Shown in pieces: positions 1 through 6,287 of a stretch of DNA of 7,147 nt. The first letter of the stretch is position 1; each line of letters opens with the position of its first letter. Source of the stretch: JBCKUK01 sp038924905 (GTDB lineage: Bacteria; Pseudomonadota; Gammaproteobacteria; Burkholderiales; Methylophilaceae). The position numbers and the translations under genes were made by a program. The notes below the pieces were generated by a model that was not told where the DNA came from, made no database searches, and saw only the letters and a program-made list of their open reading frames with translations. The stretch spans positions 1 to 7,147 of the forward strand of contig JBCKUK010000059.1 in NCBI GenBank assembly GCA_038924905.1, read 5' to 3'.

Positions 1-36
1 GGCAAAAACCATAGTGTAGAATATAAATTGATCAAT

Positions 37-42
37 AGGTGA
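37..42 (+). promoter_or_regulatory. Ribosome binding site of the UbiB-family gene
   Basis: AGGTGA lies six bases before the ATG at 49 and matches the anti-Shine-Dalgarno core well. It supports 49 as the start of the kinase-like gene. The remaining 36 bases to the left edge are AT-rich and contain a TATAAA at 22-27 that could be a -10 box, but any -35 element would fall outside the window, so no promoter is called. Confidence 0.75.
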
Positions 43-48
43 CCTTGT

Positions 49-1728
49 ATGATCCGTCAAACAATCTCTGTAATCCGCGATTTTCGCCGCTTGCGCGCCA
101 TCGCCAGTATTTTAATGCGGTACGGTTGGACCGATGTAGCCAACCGTTTAGGCGAACGGAGCTGGATAGGGCGAATTGGCAATTGGGTAAATTCAGAGGT
201 CTCGAGTGAGGTTCTGGAGCTGCCTCCCGAAGTAAGAGCACGCCTGGCAATTCAAGAGCTAGGACCAACGTTCGTCAAGCTTGGCCAGGTACTGGCCACC
301 CGGCCAGATATTTTCCCACCTAACTGGATTGCAGAGTTTGCCAAGCTGCAAGATCAGGTGCCGCCTGTACCTTTCGATGCGCTACTGCCGGATTTGGGAA
401 AAGCCTTGGGTAGATCCCCATTTGAGGTATTCAAGGATTTGCAGGTTGAGGCGATTGCTGGTGCTTCCATCGCGCAAGTGCATGAAGCAAAGCTACAGGA
501 TGGTACGCCGGTAGTATTAAAAATTCGCCGCCCAAATATTCGCGAAAGCATCACTGCAGATTTGCGGCTATTGTCACACCTTGGGCGCCTGATTGAATCA
601 GAAGTGGAGCAGGTTAAGCGCTTTCAGCCTGGGAAAATTATTGCCCAGTTCTCCAAATCGCTCAGATGTGAGCTGGATTTGGCAATGGAGGGGCGCAATA
701 CCGAGCGATTCAGAAGCAATTTTGCAGATGATGAAAGTATAGTATTTACCAGGATTCATTGGGACTACACCAGCGAGGGCTTGCTGGTGATGGATCATAT
801 CCAGGGAATTCCCGGCAACGATTTGGCGCAAGCAGAGGCGGCTGGTTTAAATCTGAAGCTGCTGGGTGAGCGCGGCGCAAATGCAGTCCTGAAAATGGTG
901 CTGATTGACGGCTTTTTTCATGCCGATCCGCATCCGGGCAATGTGTTTTATTTGCCGGAAAATCGCTTGGCGATTATTGATTGCGGCATGGTCGGCCGAC
1001 TGACACTGGAGCGGCGCGGCGAAATTGCTGACCTGCTGGCAGCACTGGTATCACGCGATATTGATACCCTGCTCGATATACTGATTGAATGGGCAGGCGA
1101 TGCGCCCATTGATGAAACAAAGCTTGCAACCGATATAGATGAATTCATCAGCAATTATGATAATACCCCGCTCAAGCAATTGCGCTTTAGCGCCTTGTTG
1201 AATGATCTTACTACCGTTATGCGTGAAAATTATCTTTCAGTACCGCCAGATATGACCATGCTGTTCAAGGCGCTCATCACGCTGGAAGGGTTGGGCAGGC
1301 AGCTGGATCCCGATTTTCAGATTGTTAAACACCTGACGCCATTTGTTAAAAAAATTATTGTTGATCGTTATATGCCTAGCGCACTGTTCAAGCGAGGGCG
1401 TCGCGGTTTAGTTGGTCTTGTGAACTCTGTAACCAGCTTACCCAATGACATTTCCCAGGTATTGCATGAGGCTGCCCGTGGACGACTCAAAATCAATTTT
1501 GATCTCAAGCGCCTTGATCATTTTGGCCACCAGATTGACCGTAGCGCTAATCGCTTAACTGTCGCCATGATTGCTGCTGCCTTGATTGTCGGCTCGTCCA
1601 TAGTAATGACAGTTAAAGGCGGACCAACGGTTTTTGGACTGCCGGCTTTTGGCTTTATAGGTTTCTTTCTGGCATTTATTATTGGCTTGATGCTGATGGT
1701 TTCCATCTGGCGCTCCGGTCGCGACTAA
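49..1728 (+). CDS. ubiB: ABC1/UbiB (AarF) family atypical kinase, membrane-anchored
   Basis: A 559-residue member of the ABC1/ADCK/UbiB atypical kinase-like family, close to the usual length of about 550. The family supports ubiquinone biosynthesis, probably as an ATPase acting on lipid intermediates at the inner membrane. Visible motifs in order are the family-specific KLGQ at residues 77-80 (KxGQ), the alanine-rich loop and its extension (AGASIAQVH, 137-145), the nucleotide-binding Lys158 (VVLKIRRP), the ExD motif ELD at 208-210, the catalytic-loop HADPHPGN at 291-298, and the metal-binding Asp311. The last is in DCG rather than the common DFG. Two hydrophobic helices near 503-522 and 534-553 and a final RSGR-type end are typical of UbiB. 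The start has a good AGGTGA site. No other ubi genes are visible, so it could be an UbiB paralogue of unknown substrate rather than the ubiquinone protein itself; the family call is secure, the symbol less so. Confidence 0.9.
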   Translation: MIRQTISVIRDFRRLRAIASILMRYGWTDVANRLGERSWIGRIGNWVNSEVSSEVLELPPEVRARLAIQELGPTFVKLGQVLATRPDIFPPNWIAEFAKLQDQVPPVPFDALLPDLGKALGRSPFEVFKDLQVEAIAGASIAQVHEAKLQDGTPVVLKIRRPNIRESITADLRLLSHLGRLIESEVEQVKRFQPGKIIAQFSKSLRCELDLAMEGRNTERFRSNFADDESIVFTRIHWDYTSEGLLVMDHIQGIPGNDLAQAEAAGLNLKLLGERGANAVLKMVLIDGFFHADPHPGNVFYLPENRLAIIDCGMVGRLTLERRGEIADLLAALVSRDIDTLLDILIEWAGDAPIDETKLATDIDEFISNYDNTPLKQLRFSALLNDLTTVMRENYLSVPPDMTMLFKALITLEGLGRQLDPDFQIVKHLTPFVKKIIVDRYMPSALFKRGRRGLVGLVNSVTSLPNDISQVLHEAARGRLKINFDLKRLDHFGHQIDRSANRLTVAMIAAALIVGSSIVMTVKGGPTVFGLPAFGFIGFFLAFIIGLMLMVSIWRSGRD

Positions 1729-1746
1729 ACAATCCATATCAAATGT

Positions 1747-3678
1747 ATGTCTGATCTTGACCTCGTTTTTTCCGCCAACGGCGCGTTGGCGGACACCATC
1801 TTTGGCTATCGAGTGCGCAGCCAGCAGCTCGAAATGGCGCTGGCTATTGAAGATGCAATCAAGCATGGCAAACAGCTAGTCGCTGAAGCAGGTACTGGTA
1901 CCGGCAATACCTTTGCCTATCTTGTCCCAGCTTTACTCTCTGGCGGCAAGGTCATCATTTCGACTGGCACCAAAACATTACAAGACCAGCTTTTTAATCG
2001 TGACCTACCTGCTGTGCGTGATGCATTGAAAGTACCGGTAACGGTGGCGATGCTAAAAGGACGCAGCAACTACGTCTGTCACTTTCATCTGGAGCGTAGC
2101 GCCAGCGAAGGCCGCTTTATTTCACGAGAAGACGCTAAATACGTGCATATTGTGCGTGACTTCGTCGAAAATAGCGCAACTGGCGATAAAAGTGAATTAA
2201 CAGAGGTACCAGAAAATGCCACGATTTGGCCTAGCGTTACCTCCACGCGCGACAATTGCATGGGGCAGGAATGTGCGTTCTATAAAGATTGCTTTGTGAT
2301 GAAGGCGCGTAAACGCGCGCTGGCTGCGGATGTGGTGGTGGTGAACCACCACTTGTTCTTTGCCGACGTGATGTTGCAGGATGAAGGCGTCACTGAATTG
2401 CTGCCTTCCGCCAATACCGTGATTTTTGATGAGGCGCATCAATTGCCCGAGGTGGCAGGGCTGTTTTTCGGTGAAGATGTTTCTACCAGTCAGTTATTGG
2501 AGCTGGCAAGGGATGCTGAAGCGGAATATCTGACCACAGCCAAGGATTGCCCCGCCCTGCAAGAAGCCGCCAACAAGCTGGAGAAAGCGGTGCGTGATTT
2601 CAGGCTGGTGTTTACCTATGAAGGCGCGCGTCTGCCGGTGCAAAAGGCGCTGGCACTTAAAAATTTCGATCCTGCTTATGCTGAAATGCAGGTCAGGCTA
2701 CAAGCTCTGACTGATGTACTGGAAACCCAGGCAGCGCGTGACCCGGCGCTGGAAAATTGCTGGCAGCGCAGCCTTGCATTGGATGTGCAGCTTAAGCGCT
2801 GGCAAAAAGCTGAGAATGAAAATTTGGTGCGTTGGGTAGAGGTTTTTACGCAATCCGTGCAGCTTCATGCAACCCCATTATCTGTGGCCGATGGCTTTGG
2901 AAAACAGCTTAATGCGCAGCCGCGTGCGTGGATTTTCACTTCCGCCACACTGGCCGTAAAAAGTGATTTTGGCCATTACCTCAGCCAAATGGGGCTGGAG
3001 CAGGCAACTACCGGTTACTGGAATAGCCCATTCGATTTCGGCCAGCAGGCGCTGCTTTATGTGCCGAAAGATATGCCAGACCCGAACAGTCCTGGCTATT
3101 CCGCCTCTGTTGCAGCCGTTACCTTGCCCGTGATTCAAGCCAGCGGCGGGCGCGCTTTTGTATTATGTACTTCGCTCAGTGCCATGCGCGAAATACATGC
3201 ATTACTTAAAGAGGCATTTAAACAAAACGGCATTGAATGCCCCTTGATGCTACAGGGCGAAAGTTCACGCAGCGAATTGCTGGAACGTTTCCGCAAACTT
3301 GGCAATGCGGTACTGGTGGGCTCGCATAGTTTCTGGGAGGGTGTGGATGTCCGCGGAGAAGCACTATCGGTGGTGATTATTGATAAGCTGCCTTTTGCTT
3401 CGCCGGATGATCCGGTATTGGCGGCGCGCATTGATAAAATGAATGCGGATGGTAAAAATGCTTTTATGGAATATCAGCTGCCGCATGCTGTTATCACGCT
3501 CAAACAGGGCGCCGGACGGTTGATTCGCGATGAGACAGATCGTGGGGTGTTGATGATTTGCGACCCGCGCCTGCTCAGCAAGTCTTATGGCAAGCGCATC
3601 TGGCAAAGCCTGCCACCGTTTAAGCGAACGCAGGAATTAAATGACGTAGTAGAATTTTTTTCTGAAACCGCTGTTTGA
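1747..3678 (+). CDS. yoaA: YoaA/DinG-family Fe-S DNA helicase with altered Walker A (Lys54 to Asn)
   Basis: A 643-residue superfamily 2 helicase of the XPD/DinG iron-sulphur group, close in size to E. coli YoaA (about 636) and shorter than DinG (about 716). Members are 5'-3' DNA helicases in repair and replication-stress tolerance. Visible are a Q-motif region (YRVRSQQLEMA, 21-31), Walker A at 48-55, four cysteines placed as Fe-S ligands (C111, C171, C176, C182), the VVNHHLFF segment (198-205), the DEAH box (228-231), a SATL motif before the second helicase domain, and motif VI QGAGRLIR (587-594). Walker A reads AGTGTGNT: codon 54 (1906-1908) is AAT, Asn, where the family has Lys, which should impair ATP binding and hydrolysis. 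Everything else looks full-length and intact. The start matches the usual MSDLD opening of homologues, but no clear Shine-Dalgarno sequence precedes it. The stop lies two bases before tsaB, and yoaA also neighbours tsaB in E. coli, which favours YoaA over DinG. Confidence 0.93.
   Translation: MSDLDLVFSANGALADTIFGYRVRSQQLEMALAIEDAIKHGKQLVAEAGTGTGNTFAYLVPALLSGGKVIISTGTKTLQDQLFNRDLPAVRDALKVPVTVAMLKGRSNYVCHFHLERSASEGRFISREDAKYVHIVRDFVENSATGDKSELTEVPENATIWPSVTSTRDNCMGQECAFYKDCFVMKARKRALAADVVVVNHHLFFADVMLQDEGVTELLPSANTVIFDEAHQLPEVAGLFFGEDVSTSQLLELARDAEAEYLTTAKDCPALQEAANKLEKAVRDFRLVFTYEGARLPVQKALALKNFDPAYAEMQVRLQALTDVLETQAARDPALENCWQRSLALDVQLKRWQKAENENLVRWVEVFTQSVQLHATPLSVADGFGKQLNAQPRAWIFTSATLAVKSDFGHYLSQMGLEQATTGYWNSPFDFGQQALLYVPKDMPDPNSPGYSASVAAVTLPVIQASGGRAFVLCTSLSAMREIHALLKEAFKQNGIECPLMLQGESSRSELLERFRKLGNAVLVGSHSFWEGVDVRGEALSVVIIDKLPFASPDDPVLAARIDKMNADGKNAFMEYQLPHAVITLKQGAGRLIRDETDRGVLMICDPRLLSKSYGKRIWQSLPPFKRTQELNDVVEFFSETAV
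1771..1793 (+). repeat. Perfect 10-bp inverted repeat (GC-rich hairpin) just inside yoaA
   Basis: TCCGCCAACG at 1771-1780 and its exact reverse complement CGTTGGCGGA at 1784-1793 flank a three-base GCG loop. The hairpin spans codons 9-16 of the helicase gene, 24 bases after the A of the start codon. A run of T precedes it and none follows, so it is not a normal intrinsic terminator in the sense direction. It may affect translation initiation, early elongation or mRNA stability, or may be a by-product of the Ala/Gly-rich codons; no function is demonstrated. Confidence 0.6.
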
Positions 3679-3680
3679 GG

Positions 3681-4373
3681 ATGAAAATACTCGCACTCGA
3701 TACCTCTACGGAATATTTGTCTCTAGCCCTGTGGCTGGATGGCAAAACTCATACGCGGCACTTGCTTGCCGGGCAGAGTCATTCACAGAGAATTTTGCCC
3801 TTGCTGGATGAGCTGTTTAACGAAGCAGAAGTGTCCGTCAATGAATTGGATGGCATTGCATTTGGTGCCGGGCCGGGCTCCTTCACCGGCTTGCGCATTG
3901 GCTGTGGCGTTGCGCAGGGCTTGGCTTTTGGTGCAAATCTGCCGGTAGCCGGTATCAGCACTTTGCTGGCCATGGCACATGCGAACGGTAGCGAGAAGGT
4001 GATGGTCTGCCTGGATGCACGTATGGGTGAGATTTACCTCGCCGCTTTTATTAAAAAAGGCGATACATGGGATGAAGTCATCGCTACCAGATTAGCTAAA
4101 CCGGGCGCCATGCCACCGCTAGCGGGCGATGGCTGGGTGGGTGTCGGCAATGGTTGGGCAATGTATTCAGAACAATTAAAAACCTGCTACGGGTCGCAAA
4201 TTACTCAGGTCTTCCCCGACGCATACCCGCAAGCGCTAGAGATCGCAGCATTGGCCAGGCCATTATTTGAAGCCGGTTTAGGGCAGACTGCGGCAGAAGC
4301 TGCGCCAATCTACATACGCAATAAAGTCGCGTTCAAGACTGGCGAACGTGAACTGGCAAAAGGCCTTAAATGA
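3681..4373 (+). CDS. tsaB: tRNA threonylcarbamoyladenosine biosynthesis protein TsaB
   Basis: A 230-residue TsaB (YeaZ) homologue, the usual family length. TsaB is the non-catalytic partner of TsaD in the cytoplasmic complex (with TsaE and TsaC) that makes t6A37 on ANN-decoding tRNAs. The ASKHA-fold signature is clear: MKILALDTST at the N-terminus, GPGSFTGLRIG at 64-74, DARMGEIY at 112-119, and a C-terminal PIYIRNKVAF segment. The ATG at 3681 is chosen because homologues begin with M-[KR]-ILA-[LI]-DTS. An in-frame TTG at 3675 would add two residues but overlaps the helicase stop and lacks a binding site. GAGG directly abuts the ATG, too close for a normal Shine-Dalgarno, so translation probably depends on re-initiation by ribosomes finishing yoaA two bases upstream. 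The gene overlaps rimI by ATGA. No tsaD is in the window. Confidence 0.96.
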   Translation: MKILALDTSTEYLSLALWLDGKTHTRHLLAGQSHSQRILPLLDELFNEAEVSVNELDGIAFGAGPGSFTGLRIGCGVAQGLAFGANLPVAGISTLLAMAHANGSEKVMVCLDARMGEIYLAAFIKKGDTWDEVIATRLAKPGAMPPLAGDGWVGVGNGWAMYSEQLKTCYGSQITQVFPDAYPQALEIAALARPLFEAGLGQTAAEAAPIYIRNKVAFKTGERELAKGLK

Positions 4374-4831
4374 ATGCATTGCTAAAACCACGGCTACAAT
4401 TGCGGCCCATGCAAATGATAGATTTGGATGGGGTTATGCTGATTGAGCCTACCATCTATCCTCACCCCTGGACGCGTGGCAATTTTAGCGACTCGCTTAA
4501 TGCAGGTTACAGTTGCTGGGTCTATGAAGAAAACGAGATCGTTTTTGGCTATGCGGTATTGATGTCGGCCATGGATGAAGCGCATGTACTTAATCTCAGC
4601 ATTGCCAAATCCTTTCAGGGAAGGGGCTTGGGGCGTAGCTTGCTAGCGCATATGATGCAAATCGCACGTAACCATGGCGCACAGAATGTATTTCTGGAAG
4701 TGCGTCCTTCCAACCTGGCAGCTATAGGCCTCTACCAGAGCGTTGGGTTTAATGAGATGGCGGTACGTTGCAATTGCTACCCTGCAAAAAATGGCCGTGA
4801 AGATGCAATTCTAATGGGGATGGCATTGTGA
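4370..4831 (+). CDS. rimI: Ribosomal protein S18-alanine N-acetyltransferase RimI
   Basis: A 153-residue GNAT acetyltransferase, the normal RimI size, that transfers acetyl from acetyl-CoA to the N-terminal alanine of ribosomal protein S18. The acetyl-CoA pyrophosphate loop is QGRGLG at 83-88. LEVRPSN follows (109-115), whose Glu110 corresponds to the general base of characterised RimI, and then LYQSVGF with Tyr122 in the position of the general acid. The C-terminal GREDAILM (142-149) is a RimI hallmark. Where enterobacterial RimI has RRNYYP, this protein has RCNCYP, introducing two cysteines (134 and 136). The start overlaps the tsaB stop as ATGA, and AAGG at 4360-4363 gives a properly spaced binding site within tsaB. 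The stop overlaps the glycosylase GTG start. Association of rimI with tsaB is widespread in bacteria. Confidence 0.95.
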   Translation: MNALLKPRLQLRPMQMIDLDGVMLIEPTIYPHPWTRGNFSDSLNAGYSCWVYEENEIVFGYAVLMSAMDEAHVLNLSIAKSFQGRGLGRSLLAHMMQIARNHGAQNVFLEVRPSNLAAIGLYQSVGFNEMAVRCNCYPAKNGREDAILMGMAL

Positions 4832-5649
4832 GTCTGAGTCGGGAACAGATGCTGCGTGAGCTGGAATTGTTGCCGGTGTGGCGGCAGCGCAATAAGCCAG
4901 CTACAGTCGTGATAGAAGCCGTGCCAGAACAGATGCCAGAGCAACAGCAAGCGCAACAAGTTACGCCAGCATATGGGGATGCTCCGTTGCCACAAGCTGT
5001 AGCGCTTGCCGACACCCAATTACCTCCGCTTACTACATCGTTAGGCCAAGGCCGTCATGACGCCATTATGCAGATGGACTGGCAAGGTTTGCAGGAATGC
5101 GTGACATATTGTGAAGCCTGTTCTCTATCCAAAACCCGTACACAAACGGTTTTTGGCGTGGGCGACCCCAATGCCGAATGGCTTTTAATTGGTGAAGCAC
5201 CCGGAGCTGAGGAAGACCGTAAAGGCGAGCCTTTTGTCGGCCAGGCCGGCAAGCTGCTGGATAACATGCTGGCTGCCATCGGACTCAAGCGCGGCCAGAA
5301 TGTCTATATTGCCAATGTGCTGAAATGCCGCCCCCCTGAGAACCGCGATCCGCAAGGTGAAGAAGTCAGTCAATGCAACCCTTTCCTCAAGCGCCAGGTC
5401 GAGCTAATCAAGCCTAAATTGATTATTGCGCTGGGTAAATTTGCTGCCCAGTCATTACTTCATTCAACTAGTACAATAGCGGTGATGCGCGGGAAACGGC
5501 ACGATTATCACGGCGTACCTGTGATTGTGACTTATCACCCAGCTTATCTGTTGCGTAATCTGTCGGACAAGGCCAAAGCATGGGAAGATTTATGTTTTGC
5601 GCGCGGCACCATGCAGGCCTTGCAATCAGCCCAGGCAGCCCAACCTTAA
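4828..5649 (+). CDS. Family 4 uracil-DNA glycosylase (Fe-S, UdgA-type)
   Basis: A 273-residue family 4 (SPO1 DNA polymerase-related) uracil-DNA glycosylase, which removes uracil from DNA to start base-excision repair of deaminated cytosine. The catalytic domain begins near residue 88. It has iron-sulphur ligands C95 and C98 (CEAC) and C167 and C183 (C-x15-C), the active-site motif GEAPGAEED at 122-130 followed by GEPFVGQAGKLLDNML, and the second motif TYHPAYLLR with His237. An additional Cys91 is present but is not an expected ligand. Residues 1-20 carry a conserved-looking MLRELELLPVW segment, followed by a Gln/Pro/Ala-rich linker (roughly 24-75) that is probably disordered; such extensions are common in proteobacterial members. 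The GTG start overlaps the rimI stop (GTGA), and GGGGA at 4816-4820 is a suitably spaced binding site. Confidence 0.94.
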   Translation: MSLSREQMLRELELLPVWRQRNKPATVVIEAVPEQMPEQQQAQQVTPAYGDAPLPQAVALADTQLPPLTTSLGQGRHDAIMQMDWQGLQECVTYCEACSLSKTRTQTVFGVGDPNAEWLLIGEAPGAEEDRKGEPFVGQAGKLLDNMLAAIGLKRGQNVYIANVLKCRPPENRDPQGEEVSQCNPFLKRQVELIKPKLIIALGKFAAQSLLHSTSTIAVMRGKRHDYHGVPVIVTYHPAYLLRNLSDKAKAWEDLCFARGTMQALQSAQAAQP

Positions 5650-5670
5650 GATGTAGCATTCATTTTGATA

Positions 5671-5675
5671 AAGGA
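5671..5675 (+). promoter_or_regulatory. Ribosome binding site of lemA
   Basis: AAGGA ends six bases before the ATG at 5682 and fixes the lemA start there rather than at an upstream in-frame ATG inside the glycosylase gene. The 32-base gap 5650-5681 is AT-rich but shows no clear promoter pair and no terminator hairpin, so whether lemA has its own promoter is undecided. Confidence 0.75.
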
Positions 5676-5681
5676 ATAAAC

Positions 5682-6281
5682 ATGCGAAAACTCATGATTA
5701 AATTAGTAGCTTTGGCGCTGATGCTGAGCTTGACAGGTTGTGGCTACAACGCGTTTCAAGCTTTAGATGAAGAAGTAAAGGCCAATTGGGCTGAGGTGTT
5801 AAACCAATATCAACGCCGTGCCGATTTGGTACCAAACTTGGTTGAGACGGTAAAAGGTTATGCGGCACATGAACAAGAAGTATTGACAGCGGTAACCGAG
5901 GCTCGCTCCAAGGTGAGCAGCATTCAAGCTACGCCTGAACTGATTAACGATCCGGAGGCATTTGCCAAATTTCAGGCAGCGCAGACGCAAATGACATCAG
6001 CATTGTCGCGCTTGCTTGCGGTGGCCGAGAACTATCCACAACTTAAGGCAGATGCCGGCTTTCGTGATTTACAAGCGCAGCTGGAAGGCACAGAAAACCG
6101 CGTGACGGTGGCACGCAATCGCTACATCACAGCGGTTAAGGATTACAACACCAAGGTGCGTACATTCCCCGAGAATTTAACCGCAATGATGTTTGGTTAC
6201 AAAACCAAACTATCATTCACCGTGGAAAATGAGAAGGCGCTTTCAGCACCACCTAAAGTTGATTTTGGTACCAAAAAGTAG
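5682..6281 (+). CDS. lemA: LemA family lipoprotein
   Basis: A 199-residue LemA family protein of normal length. The N-terminus is a lipoprotein signal: positive MRKLMIK, a hydrophobic stretch, and the lipobox LTGC with lipidated Cys20. Gly21 rather than Asp follows, consistent with outer-membrane sorting if a Lol pathway is present. The mature protein is mostly helical with the family core: a segment near 29-60 containing LDEEVKANWAEV, then NQYQRRADLVPNLVETVKGYA, an EQEVLTAVTEARSKV region, and the late AVKDYNTKVRTFP and FGYKTK motifs. The molecular role of LemA is not settled. LemA genes are very often next to TPM-domain genes, as here six bases downstream, suggesting a shared envelope function. 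An in-frame extension back to 5580 would lie inside the glycosylase gene and spoil the signal peptide, so it is not used. The gene contains three related palindromic sites, listed separately. Confidence 0.94.
   Translation: MRKLMIKLVALALMLSLTGCGYNAFQALDEEVKANWAEVLNQYQRRADLVPNLVETVKGYAAHEQEVLTAVTEARSKVSSIQATPELINDPEAFAKFQAAQTQMTSALSRLLAVAENYPQLKADAGFRDLQAQLEGTENRVTVARNRYITAVKDYNTKVRTFPENLTAMMFGYKTKLSFTVENEKALSAPPKVDFGTKK
5825..5836. repeat. 12-bp perfect palindrome TTTGGTACCAAA, copy 1
   Basis: TTTGGTACCAAA is its own reverse complement and lies in the lemA codons for the DLVPN motif. The same 12-mer recurs at 6264-6275 in a different reading phase, so identical protein sequence does not explain the match. 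Confidence 0.5.
6191..6210. repeat. 8-bp perfect inverted repeat with ACAA loop in lemA
   Basis: GTTTGGTT at 6191-6198 and AACCAAAC at 6203-6210 are exact reverse complements around the four-base loop ACAA. The codons encode the conserved FGYKTKL segment. No T-run follows, so it is not a typical terminator. The half-site TTTGGT is shared with the palindromes at 5825 and 6263. Confidence 0.5.
6263..6276. repeat. 14-bp perfect palindrome TTTTGGTACCAAAA, copy 2
   Basis: A 14-bp self-complementary sequence at the very end of lemA, ending three bases before its TAG and 11 bases before the start of the TPM gene. It contains the same 12-bp core as 5825-5836, read in another codon phase (Phe-Gly-Thr-Lys). 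As RNA it would form only a poor hairpin on its own, since it has no loop, but the halves could pair with the other copies or serve as a dyad binding site. Confidence 0.5.
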
Positions 6282-6287
6282 TCATCC

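Noticed and set aside
1765..1793. Hairpin plus adjacent T-run as a transcription terminator
   Set aside because: On the + strand the T-run comes before, not after, the stem. On the - strand the stem is followed by A residues. Neither fits an intrinsic terminator.
1555..1866. Minus-strand open frame of about 103 codons across the ubiB-yoaA junction
   Set aside because: It is antisense to two well-supported genes, its translation resembles no family I know, and it has no convincing start context.
2335..2352. 7-bp hairpin GTGGTGG-TGAA-CCACCAC in yoaA
   Set aside because: It arises from the valine-run and Asn-His-His codons of a conserved helicase segment, so coding explains it.
3135..3431. Minus-strand open frame of about 98 codons inside yoaA
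   Set aside because: Its composition (Ser/Pro/Arg-rich) is that of an antisense shadow of a conserved helicase domain.
3675..3680. TTG start for tsaB two codons upstream
   Set aside because: It overlaps the yoaA stop, has no binding site, and homologues begin at the ATG of 3681.
5620..5660. Possible lemA promoter (TTGCAA followed by TAAGAT or TAGCAT)
   Set aside because: Spacing between the candidate boxes is poor and the matches are weak.
5580..5681. Longer start for lemA inside the glycosylase gene
   Set aside because: The extra residues are an out-of-frame reading of the glycosylase C-terminus and would bury the lipoprotein signal. The ATG at 5682 has a good ribosome binding site.
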